Source: Meiothermus sp. QL-1
GTDB taxonomy: Bacteria; Deinococcota; Deinococci; Deinococcales; Thermaceae
Reading direction: 5' to 3'
NCBI RefSeq assembly: GCF_003351145.1
Contig: NZ_QQSV01000001.1
Location: 434,001-498,000 of the forward strand
DNA: 64,000 nt
The stretch's first letter is position 1, and each line of letters opens with the position of its first letter. Below are positions 20,866 to 29,658 of this stretch, piece by piece. A model generated the notes under the pieces. The model worked only from the letters and a program-made list of their open reading frames with translations. It was not told the origin of the DNA and ran no database searches. Both the position numbers and the translations under genes were made by a program.

Positions 20866-21372
20866 ATGGAGGGCCTTATGCCCCCTTTGCTCGAGGGCAA
20901 CATTCTCCTGCGGGTGCGCTTGCCAGAGCCGGTTCTGCGCCTGGCCAAGCCCTTTCTTTTGGAAAGGCCGGCCTACGAGCTGAGCCTGGACCAGCACAAG
21001 GTGGCGCTGGTGCAGACCGTTGAGCCGGTGGAGGGCCGCATCAGCAGGGCTGAGTTGCCCCAAAGCAAGGAAGTGGTCCGGCACATCATCGGGGTGGAGC
21101 GGTGGGGGCAGCGCCGGCTGGAGGTGGCGTTGGGCAAGCCGCTGCCGGAGGACGAGCCCCAGGCCTACAGGCCGCCTGAAGGGATGGACAAAGTCCAGCT
21201 CCTCTACGAGTTCCGCAAGACCCGCATCCAGACGCTCGAATTGGTAGACCTGCTCAAAGGCACCATCGAGCCCACCTACATCCCCCACAACACCTTGGGG
21301 CCGCTATCCACCAGGGCCTGGCTTTACTATCTCAACCTGCACGCGTTGTGGGAAAGCCGCCGGCTGCGCTAG
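20866..21372 (+). CDS. Uncharacterised 168-residue protein
   Basis: I do not recognise the family. The protein is soluble, without signal peptide or membrane segment, and rich in charged residues and proline. A TATACT box (20849-20854) lies 11 bases before the ATG; a second in-frame ATG at 20878 is possible. The composition and third-position GC resemble neighbouring real genes. It is flanked divergently by the acetyltransferase fusion and convergently by a RodZ-like gene, with which it shares a CTAG stop overlap. Confidence 0.65.
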   Translation: MEGLMPPLLEGNILLRVRLPEPVLRLAKPFLLERPAYELSLDQHKVALVQTVEPVEGRISRAELPQSKEVVRHIIGVERWGQRRLEVALGKPLPEDEPQAYRPPEGMDKVQLLYEFRKTRIQTLELVDLLKGTIEPTYIPHNTLGPLSTRAWLYYLNLHALWESRRLR

Positions 21373-22238
21373 GGTTCAAAGCGCCGGGTGACCACCTGCC
21401 CGGTTTGGCCCATCAGGCCCAGGTCGCGGCCATCGAGCACCACCCGTACCGCCCCGGCGTTGCCCGCGCGCACCACCACCGGGAGGGGATAACTGAGCTC
21501 GGTCCCGGCGCGCACGGTGCCCTCGTAGAGCAGCCTTCCGTCACGCCCGTCGGTGATGCGGAGCCAGCTGGTGCCTTCCAGCCGCAGCACCAGCCCGCGG
21601 CCGGCAGGGGGCTGGGAAGGAGCGGGGCTGGTCGGCAGGGGCCGAAGGCTCAGACTCAGGCTGTGGTCGCTTTGCAGGCGAAGCACCTGTTCGTAGCGTT
21701 GGTAGCCGGGGGCTTCTACGCGCAGCCGGCGCTCTCCTGCCTCGACCCGGACCTCCAGGGGAGCCTGCCCCAGCAGGAAGCCATCCAGATAGACCCGGGC
21801 CCCCTGGGGCTCGGTGTTCACCCGCAGGCTGACCTGCTTGGGGGGTGGAGGAGGGGGTGGGCTGCTGGGGGTGGTGGGTGGAGGGGCCGGAGAAGAGGGG
21901 CTGAGAGCGCGAAAGCCGAGCCAGGCCCCCACCGCCAGGAGGAGGAGGAGAGACCAGGCCCAGCGGGGCCGGCCTTGCGGGCGGGCAGGGGGTGGCGGCA
22001 TTGTTTCGGTAGGGTGGCTTGGGTACAGCGCCAGCAAGGGGCCGGGCTCGAGGTCCAAAAGCTGGGCGTACCGCTTCAGGTAGCCCCGGGCCAGCGCAGG
22101 CTCGGGCAGCTCGTCGAAGCGGCACTCCTCCAGCGCTTCCAGGATGCTGCGCCGCACCTTAAGGGCTTCGGCCGCACGGGCCAGCGTCAGCCCCTTGCGC
22201 TCGCGGGCTTCCCTGAGCCGCCGGCCTAGCTCGCACAT
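21369..22238 (-). CDS. RodZ-like HTH membrane protein with PEGA domain
   Basis: A 289-residue single-pass protein. Residues 1-70 form a Cro/RodZ-type helix-turn-helix (LREARERKGLTLARAAEALKV). A proline-rich linker leads to one membrane helix (about 92-110), then a long proline-rich stretch, a PEGA domain (VNTEPQGARVYLDGFLLG, about 140-205) and a C-terminal RodZ-type (DUF4115-like) beta domain. RodZ links MreB to the cell wall and sets cell shape. The PEGA insertion is unlike the E. coli protein. GAGGTGA precedes the ATG, and TAGAAT lies eight bases upstream of it. Confidence 0.8.
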   Translation of the reverse strand: MCELGRRLREARERKGLTLARAAEALKVRRSILEALEECRFDELPEPALARGYLKRYAQLLDLEPGPLLALYPSHPTETMPPPPARPQGRPRWAWSLLLLLAVGAWLGFRALSPSSPAPPPTTPSSPPPPPPPKQVSLRVNTEPQGARVYLDGFLLGQAPLEVRVEAGERRLRVEAPGYQRYEQVLRLQSDHSLSLSLRPLPTSPAPSQPPAGRGLVLRLEGTSWLRITDGRDGRLLYEGTVRAGTELSYPLPVVVRAGNAGAVRVVLDGRDLGLMGQTGQVVTRRFEP

Positions 22239-22294
22239 TTCACCTCATTCTATAGCCAGGTTTTATGAATCGGCTGCGGAAGTAACGCGGGGGA

Positions 22295-22323
22295 TTGACG
22301 GACCGCCCCCCTCCTTGTAGACT
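22295..22323 (+). promoter_or_regulatory. Promoter of the SAM riboswitch - metX transcript
   Basis: TTGACG (22295-22300) and TAGACT (22318-22323) are spaced by exactly 17 bases. Transcription would start near 22330, about 30 bases upstream of the riboswitch P1 stem. Confidence 0.75.
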
Positions 22324-22360
22324 CGCAGCTATCCGCGCTGGGGCGCGGCCACAAGCAAAC

Positions 22361-22541
22361 CGTTCTTTTATCCAGAGCGGTGGAGGGAACCGGCCCAACG
22401 AAGCCGCAGCAACCCACAAAGGACCTCTGTTCATCGCCAGCGGTCCTTTGCACGGTGCTAATTCCGGCTCGACCGCCAGGCCCTGTAGGCACACGGGGCC
22501 AAGCGCTGGGCATAGCGCGCGGCTCGAGGAAGATAAGAGAA
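22361..22541 (+). ncRNA. SAM-I (S-box) riboswitch aptamer
   Basis: The conserved S-box core is present: AGAGCGGTGGAGGGA, then GGCCCAACGAAGCCGCAGCAACC, and later GGTGCTAATTCC. P1 pairs 22363-22372 (TTCTTTTATC) with 22532-22541 (GATAAGAGAA, one G-U). P3 is a long perfect stem (CAAAGGACC / GGTCCTTTG). The aptamer binds S-adenosylmethionine and in this class turns off methionine genes, matching its place before metX. The 5' strand CGTTCTTTTA (22361-22370) is also perfectly complementary to TAAAAGAACG at 22572-22581, an alternative to P1. Confidence 0.95.
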
Positions 22542-22571
22542 GGGGAACCCAAGAAGCGCACCCCCTTCCAG

Positions 22572-22638
22572 TAAAAGAACGTCTGGTTGGGGGGTTTCTC
22601 CTACCCCCAAGCGCCCAAGCCCCCGCGGTAGGAGGAGT
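22572..22638 (+). promoter_or_regulatory. Probable expression platform of the SAM-I riboswitch
   Basis: Three alternative pairings are visible: 22572-22581 with the P1 5' strand; TTGGGGG (22587-22593) with CCCCCAA (22604-22610); and CTCCTACC (22598-22605) with GGTAGGAG (22627-22634), which would mask the ribosome-binding site of the ORF at 22639. The last two compete. No U-tract is seen, so translation control is more likely than termination. With SAM, P1 forms and frees 22572-22581; how this reaches the anti-SD step is inferred, not shown. Confidence 0.55.
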
Positions 22639-22722
22639 ATGCCTAGTCCATCGCGCTTCGCAGGATTGTTTGGCTATCGCCCCGCACCAGCGCCTGCCCG
22701 GCTTCCTGAGGAGGTGGTATGA
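22639..22722 (+). CDS. 27-residue upstream ORF coupled to metX
   Basis: ATG at 22639 follows a strong GGAGGAG (22631-22637 region). The frame runs 27 codons, and its TGA overlaps the metX start as ATGA at 22719-22722. The peptide begins MPSPSRFAGLFGY, continues proline/alanine-rich, and resembles nothing I know. It is out of frame with metX, so it is not an N-terminal extension. The arrangement suggests the riboswitch controls initiation here and metX is translated by coupling. metX also has its own GAGGAGG inside this ORF. Confidence 0.55.
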   Translation: MPSPSRFAGLFGYRPAPAPARLPEEVV

Positions 22723-23858
22723 CGGACCTGCTCGTTCAGGAGGCATGGGGCGACCACGAGGCTCTTCTCATCAAGCCCCCCAAGAGCAAAGGGCGGGTGC
22801 CCCCGCCGGTGCCGGCCCAGGCCCTGGTGGCCACCCGGTTTCACCTCGAGTATGGCGGCATGCTGCCCGAGGTGCACCTGCGCTACGAGACCTATGGCCG
22901 CCTGAGCGCAGCGCGCGACAACGCGGTGCTGGTTTTCCATGCCTGGACCGGCTCGGCCCATCTGGCCGGCACCTACACCCCCGAGACCCTGCGGCGCCTG
23001 CCCAAGCTCGACCAGGCTTTCGGCCCAGAAGGCTGGTGGGACGAGCTGGCCGGGCCGGGCCGCATGCTGGATACCGAGCGCTACTTCGTCATCTGCGCCA
23101 ACCATATTGGAAGCTGCTACGGCTCGACCGGCCCCCTTTCGCTCAACCCCGCCACCGGCCGGCCCTACGGCCCCGACTTCCCCCGGCTCACCGTGCGCGA
23201 CCTGGCTCGAGCCCAGGCCCGGCTGCTGGACTTTTTGGGCATCGAGCGGGTGGTGGTGTTGGGGGGAAGCCTGGGCGGCATGGTGGCCTTGGAGTTTGCC
23301 CTGCTTTTTCCCGAGCGGGTGAATAAGCTGGTGGTGCTGGCCGCCCCGGCGGTCCACGGCCCTTGGGCCCGGGCCTTCAACCGCCTCTCGCGCGAAGCGG
23401 TGCTCTCCGATCCGGCCTACCAGGGGGGGTATTACACCGATTCACCTCCGGGCCTTCAGCTAGGCCGGGCCATCGCCATGCTTTCCTTCCGTTCGCCCGC
23501 CTCCTTCCGCCTGCGCTGGGGGGCCCACCCTGAGCGGGGCGAGAGCTATGTGCTCTACCAGGGTGAAAAGTTTGCCCGGCGCTTCGATGCCAACGCTTAT
23601 ATCGTGCTTTCCGAGGCCATGGACACCCACGATGTGGGGCGGGGCCGAGGAGGGGTGGAGGCCGCTTTGCGCCGGTTGAGAAGCATTCCAAGCCTTTTTG
23701 TGGGCATCGACACCGACTTCCTCTACACCGCCGAGGAGGTGCGCGAGATGGCCGCCTTGGCGGGGGGGCAGTACCGCGAGATTAAAAGCCCCCACGGCCA
23801 CGACGCCTTCTTGATTGAGACCGATCAGGTGGAACGCATTCTGGGGGACTTCCTCTAG
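22719..23858 (+). CDS. metX: Homoserine O-acyltransferase MetX
   Basis: A 379-residue alpha/beta-hydrolase that activates homoserine by acylation (acetyl-CoA expected from the Thermus orthologue) for methionine synthesis. The catalytic triad is Ser in GGSLGGMVALEF, Asp in GIDTDFLYTAEE and His in SPHGHDAFLIE. NHIGSCYGSTGPLS is the family's substrate-pocket signature. It is controlled by the SAM-I riboswitch directly upstream and overlaps the end of a 27-codon ORF. No metY lies beside it, unlike many relatives. Confidence 0.95.
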   Translation: MTDLLVQEAWGDHEALLIKPPKSKGRVPPPVPAQALVATRFHLEYGGMLPEVHLRYETYGRLSAARDNAVLVFHAWTGSAHLAGTYTPETLRRLPKLDQAFGPEGWWDELAGPGRMLDTERYFVICANHIGSCYGSTGPLSLNPATGRPYGPDFPRLTVRDLARAQARLLDFLGIERVVVLGGSLGGMVALEFALLFPERVNKLVVLAAPAVHGPWARAFNRLSREAVLSDPAYQGGYYTDSPPGLQLGRAIAMLSFRSPASFRLRWGAHPERGESYVLYQGEKFARRFDANAYIVLSEAMDTHDVGRGRGGVEAALRRLRSIPSLFVGIDTDFLYTAEEVREMAALAGGQYREIKSPHGHDAFLIETDQVERILGDFL

Positions 23859-23873
23859 GTTAGGGGGAACTCC

Positions 23874-23882
23874 TGCTATACT
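23874..23882 (+). promoter_or_regulatory. Extended -10 promoter of rimO
   Basis: TGCTATACT (TG-n-TATACT) lies 30 bases upstream of the rimO ATG. The short leader contains AGGAG (23902-23906) for ribosome binding. Confidence 0.6.
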
Positions 23883-23911
23883 CGTTTGTTGCGCGAGGCG
23901 CAGGAGACGAG

Positions 23912-25252
23912 ATGGCAGGAAAGATTGGCTTTGTAAGCCTGGGTTGCCCAAAGGCCTTAGTGGACTCGGAGCAGATTCTCTCGCGCCTCAGGGCCGAAGG
24001 GTACGAGACCGCCCCCACCTACCAGGAAGCTGCGGTGGTGGTGGTGAACACCTGCGGCTTCATCACCCCGGCGGTGGAGGAATCGCTGGCGGCCATTGGC
24101 GAGGCCCTGGCGGAGAACGGCCGGGTCATCGTCACGGGCTGCCTGGGGGCCAGGCCTGAGGTGATTCGGTCGGCCCACCCTCAGGTGCTCGAGGTCACCG
24201 GCCCAGGCGAGATAGAGAGGGTGCTGGAGGCGGTGCACCGGGTGCTGCCCCCGGACCCCAACCCCTACACCGCCCTCATCCCCCCCCAGGTCAAGCTCAC
24301 CCCGCGCCACTACGCCTACATAAAGATCGCCGAGGGTTGCAACCACCGCTGCAGCTTTTGCATTATCCCCAAGCTGCGGGGCCCGCAGCGCAGCCGCGAT
24401 GCGGCAGAGGTGCTGGCCGAGGCGGCCCGGCTGGTGGCCACCGGTACCAAGGAGCTGCTGGTGATTGCCCAGGACACCTCGGCCTACGGGGTGGACATCC
24501 ACCACCGCCCCTCGGACTACGCGGGCAAACCGGTGCGGGCCCACCTGGTGGACCTGGTCAACGAGCTGGCGGGGCTGGGGGTTTGGCTGCGGCTGCACTA
24601 CGTCTACCCTTATCCCCACGTGCGCGAGTTGGTCCCGCTGATGGCCGAGGGCAAGCTGCTGCCCTACCTGGATGTACCCTTGCAGCACGCCAGCCCCAAG
24701 ATTCTGCGGGCCATGCGGCGGCCGGGAGGGGCGGAAAGCCACCTCAAGACCATCGCCGAGTGGCGGGCTATTATGCCCGACCTGGCCATTCGCTCAAGCT
24801 TCATCGTGGGTTTCCCGGGCGAGACCGAGGAGGACTTCCAGCTTTTGTTGGACTTCCTCAAGGAGGCCCGGCTGGACCGGGTGGGGGCCTTCACCTACTC
24901 CGAGGTGGAGGGGGCCGAGGCCAACGCTTTGCCGGGGGCGGTGCCGGAGGAGGTCAAGGAAGAGCGCAAGGCCCGCCTGATGGCCTTGCAGCAGGCCATC
25001 AGCCTGGAGAAAAACCGGGCCCGGGTGGGCACCACCCTGGAGGTAATCGTGGACGACTATGGCGGGCTGCCGGGCCAGGTGGTGGGTCGGTCCAAGTACG
25101 ACGCGCCGGGCATCGATGGCTTGGTGTACGCCGAGACCGACGGCACGGTCAAGATAGGCGACATCATCCGGGTGCGGGTTGGCGAGGCCGGGCCCTACGA
25201 CCTCTATGGGGAGATGGTGGGTCGGGTGCACAGCGGAACCCTCCGGGTGTAA
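23912..25252 (+). CDS. rimO: Ribosomal protein S12 methylthiotransferase RimO
   Basis: A 446-residue radical-SAM enzyme that adds a methylthio group to the conserved Asp of ribosomal protein S12. The N-terminal UPF0004 domain holds three cysteines (SLGCPK, NTCGF, TGCLGAR) for the auxiliary iron-sulfur cluster. The radical-SAM motif CNHRCSFC is at about 142-149. A C-terminal TRAM domain begins near [25 protein letters not shown] marks RimO rather than MiaB. Confidence 0.97.
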   Translation: MAGKIGFVSLGCPKALVDSEQILSRLRAEGYETAPTYQEAAVVVVNTCGFITPAVEESLAAIGEALAENGRVIVTGCLGARPEVIRSAHPQVLEVTGPGEIERVLEAVHRVLPPDPNPYTALIPPQVKLTPRHYAYIKIAEGCNHRCSFCIIPKLRGPQRSRDAAEVLAEAARLVATGTKELLVIAQDTSAYGVDIHHRPSDYAGKPVRAHLVDLVNELAGLGVWLRLHYVYPYPHVRELVPLMAEGKLLPYLDVPLQHASPKILRAMRRPGGAESHLKTIAEWRAIMPDLAIRSSFIVGFPGETEEDFQLLLDFLKEARLDRVGAFTYSEVEGAEANALPGAVPEEVKEERKARLMALQQAISLEKNRARVGTTLEVIVDDYGGLPGQVVGRSKYDAPGIDGLVYAETDGTVKIGDIIRVRVGEAGPYDLYGEMVGRVHSGTLRV

Positions 25253-25365
25253 GCTGAAGCCGGCTTGGCTATGGAACCTTCACAGGTCATGCCCGAGGAT
25301 TCCCCCCCTAACCTGTTCCTTCCAAGTGGCCCTCAGCGTTGCAGCGGCTTTTGCGGGAGCGGCCT
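25253..25365 (+). other. Intergenic leader before trkA, nothing firm
   Basis: This 113-base stretch has no convincing promoter, hairpin or RNA. A 36-codon frame from 25271 runs into trkA out of frame, but it lacks a ribosome-binding site and recognisable features. Confidence 0.4.
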
Positions 25366-26703
25366 ATGTACATCGTGATTGCAGGCGGCGGCGAGATTGG
25401 CTCGCAGATTGCCAAGGCCCTCCATACCCAGCACGACCTGGTGGTGGTGGACACCAACCCAGAAGCCAAGGAGCGGCTCAGCGGGGTAGATGCCCAGGTG
25501 GTGATCGGCAGCGTAACCGACCCTGAGGTCCTGCGCGAGGCCAAGGTGGACCTCTGCGACACCTTTATCGCCGCCACCAACTGGGACGAGGTCAACCTGA
25601 TTGCCTGCATGCTGGCCAAAGGCCTCGGGGCCAAGGAGGTCCTGTGCTTCGTGGGGAAGCAGTCCTACGTGGATATCCTGACCGACCCCCGCACGGTGGA
25701 GATTCTGGGCACCCGGATTGACCAGGTGTTCTGGCCTCAGCGCTCGTTGGCCAAGGAGATCGTTGAGGTGATACGCATCCCAGGGGCGGTGGACACCGAG
25801 GTGCTGGCGGGAGGGCGGCTGCGCTTCGTGGAGTACCAGGTGCGCGAGGGGAGCCCCTACGTAGGCGAGGGGCTGGCCCATTTGGACTGGCCCGAGGGGA
25901 GCTTTCTGGCCGGCATCATGCGCGAGGGGAAGTTCATCGCCGCTACCGACCCGGAGTTCAGCGGGCTGGTGGTAAGGCCCGAGGACCGCATCTTCTTCAT
26001 GACCACCCCCCAGGGCTTCGACGTCATCCAGGCCTGCTTTGCCCCCCGGGAGCGGGTACGGCGGGTGATGGTGGTGGGTGGGGGCAGCGTGGGGTATATG
26101 GTGGCGCAGGAGCTTTTGAGGCACCGGCTCGAGGTAACCATCATCGACCACAACCCGGAGCGCTGCGCCTGGCTGGCCGAACACCTGCCAGGAGCCCTGG
26201 TGCTGGAAGGGGACGGCACCGATTTGGAACTTTTGGAGTCGGAGGGGCTTGACTACGCCGATGTGCTGGTGGCCGTTACCGAGAACGACGAGAAGAACCT
26301 TCTGGTCTCGCTGCTGGCCAAGCAGGTGGGGGTGCCCAAGGTGATTACCCGGGTCAACCGGGGGGAGAATCGTCGCCTTTTCGAGCATGTGGGCATCGAT
26401 ATTCCCCTTACCCCCCGGGCGGCCGCGGTGCGCGAGGTGGTGGACTGGATTGCACCCGACAACGTAGACCACCTGGCCCTCATAGAGGACCAGGTGGAGC
26501 TTCTGGAGTTTGAGCTGCCCCCTGGCTTCCGCGAGACGCCCTTTGAGAAGCTCTCGCTGCCCAAGGGGGCGGTGGCGGTGGCGTTGGAGCGCGGCACCCG
26601 GGTTTACCTGCGCTCGCCCATGCTGGCGGTTACAGGAGGGGACAAGCTCCTGGTGCTCGCCGACCGGCAGGTGGCCGATGAAGTCCTGGCCCAGGTTCGC
26701 TAA
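25366..26703 (+). CDS. trkA: Trk potassium-uptake regulatory subunit TrkA
   Basis: A 445-residue cytosolic NAD-binding protein that gates TrkH. It has two RCK units: the first Rossmann motif is IAGGGEIGSQIA (residues 4-15) and the second VVGGGSVGYMVAQE (about 235), each followed by a TrkA-C domain. The ATG at 25366 matches the family start; an upstream in-frame start would add nine unconserved residues. Two trkH genes follow directly, the first overlapping trkA by 26 bases. Confidence 0.95.
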   Translation: MYIVIAGGGEIGSQIAKALHTQHDLVVVDTNPEAKERLSGVDAQVVIGSVTDPEVLREAKVDLCDTFIAATNWDEVNLIACMLAKGLGAKEVLCFVGKQSYVDILTDPRTVEILGTRIDQVFWPQRSLAKEIVEVIRIPGAVDTEVLAGGRLRFVEYQVREGSPYVGEGLAHLDWPEGSFLAGIMREGKFIAATDPEFSGLVVRPEDRIFFMTTPQGFDVIQACFAPRERVRRVMVVGGGSVGYMVAQELLRHRLEVTIIDHNPERCAWLAEHLPGALVLEGDGTDLELLESEGLDYADVLVAVTENDEKNLLVSLLAKQVGVPKVITRVNRGENRRLFEHVGIDIPLTPRAAAVREVVDWIAPDNVDHLALIEDQVELLEFELPPGFRETPFEKLSLPKGAVAVALERGTRVYLRSPMLAVTGGDKLLVLADRQVADEVLAQVR

Positions 26704-28162
26704 GGCCAAGGCCGCCAATCCCATCCCGGTAGCCACCTACATGACCGGCACGGTGTATGTGGCCCTGGGCCTGGTGATGGCGGTTTTGGGCCTGGTCGAT
26801 GCCCTTTTGGGCGAGGAGGCAGAGGGGTTTTTTGCAGGGGCGCTGGTGGGGCTTGGCCTGGGCCTGCTGCTGCGCCGCCTGGGCAGCCCCCAGGCGGAGC
26901 CCCGCCGGGCCGAGGCTCTGCTTACGGTGGCGGGGCTTTGGCTTTTGGTGCCGGCCCTGGGGGCCATACCCTTCTGGGTCTCGGGGGGAATGTCCTACCT
27001 GGACGCGCTCTTTGAGGCTACCTCGGGCTTTAGCACCACCGGCGCCACTGTTCTTTCCGACTTCAACCAGCTCAGCCATGGGCTTTTCTTCTGGCGCAGC
27101 CTGAGCCAGTGGTTTGGCGGGATGGGTATCTTGCTCCTCTTCATCGTGGTCTTGCCTCACCTGGCCCTGGCCGGGCGGCAGATGTTCTTCGCCGAGGTGA
27201 CCGGGGTGCAGAAGCAGCAGCTCACCCCCAAACTGCGCCAGACGGCCACCAACATCCTGCGGGTCTACCTGGTGCTCACCGGCTTCACCCTGGCCGCCTA
27301 CCTGCTGACCGGGGTGCCCTTCTTCGAAGCCTTCACCAACACCTTGTCCAGCGTCTCGGCGGGGGGCTTCAGCCCCAACCCCGAGAGCTTCGCCGCCTAT
27401 TCCTCCCTCACCCAGTGGGCGGCCACCTTGGTGATGTTCCTGACCGGGGTGAACCTCCTTCTGCAGTACCGGGTCGTCTTCGGGCGCGAGTTTGCCGCCC
27501 CCTTGCGCGATCCCGAGTTCCGCGCCTATGCCCTGATTGTCGTCCTGGTGGGTCTGGGAATTGCCCTGATTTTGCTTTTGCGCCAGCAATACCCACCAGA
27601 AGCGGCCCTGCGCCACGCTTTTTTTCAGACCACCTCCATCATCACCGGCACCGGTTTTGCCTCCGCCGACTTCGCCCAGTGGGTGGTGCCAGCCCAGGTG
27701 CTCTTGGTCATGCTGATGTTCATAGGGGGCAGCGCCGGTAGCGTGGGGGGTAGCATTAAGGTCATCCGCTGGCTGATTATTGCTGCGCTGGTTCGGCGCG
27801 AGCTCCAGCGGGCCCTGCACCCCCAGGCGGTGCTGCCCTTGAGGGTGGGCCACAAGAACATCGGCGAGGATGTGCTGCGGGCGGTTGCGGCCTTTATCAC
27901 CCTGTATGTGGGCCTTTTCGCCCTGGGGGTTTTGGTCATAGGGGTGCTCGAGGAGGACTTCGTGGTGGCCTTCACCGCCTCGGCAGCGGCCATCGGGAAT
28001 GTGGGGCCGGGGCTGGGCGCGGTGGGCCCCATGAGCCACTACGGCGAGCTGCACCCTGTTTCCAAGGCCATGATGATCTTCCAGATGTGGGCTGGGCGCA
28101 TTGAGCTTATCGCGGTTTTTGCCCTTTTCACCCCGGAGCTTTGGCGCAGGCTCAGGGCCTGA
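26678..28162 (+). CDS. trkH: Trk potassium transporter membrane subunit TrkH (copy 1)
   Basis: A 494-residue membrane protein with the four membrane-pore-membrane repeats of the Trk/Ktr superfamily. Pore loops read SGFSTTGAT, SAGGFSPNP, TSIITGTGFAS and GNVGPGLG, each keeping the selectivity-filter glycine. The ATG at 26678 has AGGTGG before it and overlaps trkA by 26 bases. A second possible start, ATG 26741, lies nearer the first membrane helix. It forms the potassium path, gated by TrkA. Confidence 0.93.
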   Translation: MKSWPRFAKAKAANPIPVATYMTGTVYVALGLVMAVLGLVDALLGEEAEGFFAGALVGLGLGLLLRRLGSPQAEPRRAEALLTVAGLWLLVPALGAIPFWVSGGMSYLDALFEATSGFSTTGATVLSDFNQLSHGLFFWRSLSQWFGGMGILLLFIVVLPHLALAGRQMFFAEVTGVQKQQLTPKLRQTATNILRVYLVLTGFTLAAYLLTGVPFFEAFTNTLSSVSAGGFSPNPESFAAYSSLTQWAATLVMFLTGVNLLLQYRVVFGREFAAPLRDPEFRAYALIVVLVGLGIALILLLRQQYPPEAALRHAFFQTTSIITGTGFASADFAQWVVPAQVLLVMLMFIGGSAGSVGGSIKVIRWLIIAALVRRELQRALHPQAVLPLRVGHKNIGEDVLRAVAAFITLYVGLFALGVLVIGVLEEDFVVAFTASAAAIGNVGPGLGAVGPMSHYGELHPVSKAMMIFQMWAGRIELIAVFALFTPELWRRLRA

Positions 28163-28166
28163 GGTT

Positions 28167-29642
28167 ATGCGACCCTGGTGGCTCGAGCACCTTCGCTTCG
28201 CCTACTACGTTTTGGGCGTGCTCTACCTGGCGATGGCCTTGGTCATGTTGGGCCTGGAACTCATCTCGCTCGTTTTGGGGGAGTCGCCCTGGGGGTTTTT
28301 GCTGGGGGCGGTGGTGGGGTTTTTGCTGGGTTCGGGCTTTCGCTGGCTGGGCGACCCCCGGCACGAGCCCGGTCGGGCCGAGGCTTTGCTTTCCATCGCC
28401 CTGATCTGGCTCCTGGTGCCGGCCCTGGGGGCTATACCCTTCTGGGTCTCGGGGGGGATGTCCTACCTGGACGCATTCTTTGAGGCCATGTCGGGCTTCA
28501 CCACCACGGGAGCCACCGCGCTGGCCGACTTCAGCCAGTTCGGCTACAGCCTCTTTTTTTGGCGGAGCCTCATGCAGTGGTTTGGTGGGGTGGGTTTTTT
28601 GGTGTTGGTGGCGGCCTTGCTGGCCCACCTGGCCGTGGCGGGCCGCCCGCTTTTCATCACCGAGAGCACCGGGCTGCACAAGGAGCCCTTCACCCCGCGC
28701 CTGCGCACAGCGGCGCAGAGCATTCTCAAGGTTTACTCTGCCCTCACCCTGGCCGCGGCCCTGTGCTACTGGGGGGCGGGGATGCCGCCCTTCGAGGCCC
28801 TTTGCAACGCCCTGACCACCCTGCCCGCGGCCGGGTTCAGCCCCAACCCCCGCAGCTTCGAGGACTACAGCCCTCTGGCCCAGTGGTTTGGCACCCTCTT
28901 CATGTTCTTGGGGGGGGCGGGGTTTGTGCTGCAATACCGCTTGTTTTTCACCCGCGACCCCAGGCCCCTGCTGAAAGACGTGGAGCTGCGGGCCTATGCC
29001 CTCATCGTGTTGTCGTTCAGCTCGATGCTGGCCCTTTTCCTAATGACCCACCACGCCAAGGATATGAACTACGCCTGGCCCGATGCCCTGCGCCACGCTT
29101 TTTTCAACGTGACCTCCATCATCACCACCACCGGCTACGCCAGCGCCGACTTCGCCCTGTGGACTCCTGCGGCCCAGGCTATTTTGGTGGCGGCGATGTT
29201 CGTGGGGGGATGTGCGGGCTCAGGGGCCGGGGGCATTAAGCTGATTCGCTGGCTGGTGGTGGGGGCCATGGTGCGGCGGGAGCTGATGCGCGCTTTGCAT
29301 CCGCAGGCGGTCATCCCCCTGCGCGTGGGGCATAAGAACTTGGGGGAAGAGGTGGTGCGTTCGGTGGCGGCCTTCGTGGTGCTCTACCTGGGGCTTGTGG
29401 CGCTGGGGGCTGTTGGCATCGCGCTTTTGGAGAACGACCTGGTGGTGGGCTTTACCGCCAGCGCCCAGGCGGTGGGCAACATTGGGCCGGGGCTGGGCGA
29501 GGTGGGGCCGATGGGCAGCTATGCCGGCCTGCATCCTCTCTCCAAGCTGGTGCTGATCTTCCAGATGTGGGCCGGGCGCATCGAGCTTTTCCCGGTTTTG
29601 CTCCTGTTTTTCCCGCAGCTTTGGAAGAAGGTCAAGGGTTAG
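28167..29642 (+). CDS. trkH: Trk potassium transporter membrane subunit TrkH (copy 2)
   Basis: A 491-residue paralogue of the preceding gene, starting four bases after its stop. The same four pore loops are present (SGFTTTGAT, PAAGFSPNP, TSIITTTGYAS, GNIGPGLG), so it should also conduct. Several long blocks are near-identical between the copies (for example GGMSYLDA), showing a tandem duplication. One TrkA apparently serves both; whether they form homo- or heterodimers is unknown. Confidence 0.93.
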   Translation: MRPWWLEHLRFAYYVLGVLYLAMALVMLGLELISLVLGESPWGFLLGAVVGFLLGSGFRWLGDPRHEPGRAEALLSIALIWLLVPALGAIPFWVSGGMSYLDAFFEAMSGFTTTGATALADFSQFGYSLFFWRSLMQWFGGVGFLVLVAALLAHLAVAGRPLFITESTGLHKEPFTPRLRTAAQSILKVYSALTLAAALCYWGAGMPPFEALCNALTTLPAAGFSPNPRSFEDYSPLAQWFGTLFMFLGGAGFVLQYRLFFTRDPRPLLKDVELRAYALIVLSFSSMLALFLMTHHAKDMNYAWPDALRHAFFNVTSIITTTGYASADFALWTPAAQAILVAAMFVGGCAGSGAGGIKLIRWLVVGAMVRRELMRALHPQAVIPLRVGHKNLGEEVVRSVAAFVVLYLGLVALGAVGIALLENDLVVGFTASAQAVGNIGPGLGEVGPMGSYAGLHPLSKLVLIFQMWAGRIELFPVLLLFFPQLWKKVKG

Positions 29643-29658
29643 CGGTAAACTGAGCCTT

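Noticed and set aside
25271-25378. 36-codon ORF overlapping the trkA start
   Set aside because: No ribosome-binding site, no promoter in position, no leader-like amino-acid bias.
28167-29642. Loss of a selectivity-filter glycine in the second TrkH
   Set aside because: Loop 2 reads PAAGFS, but the filter glycine before Phe is retained; Ala at the preceding site is common in Ktr/Trk proteins.
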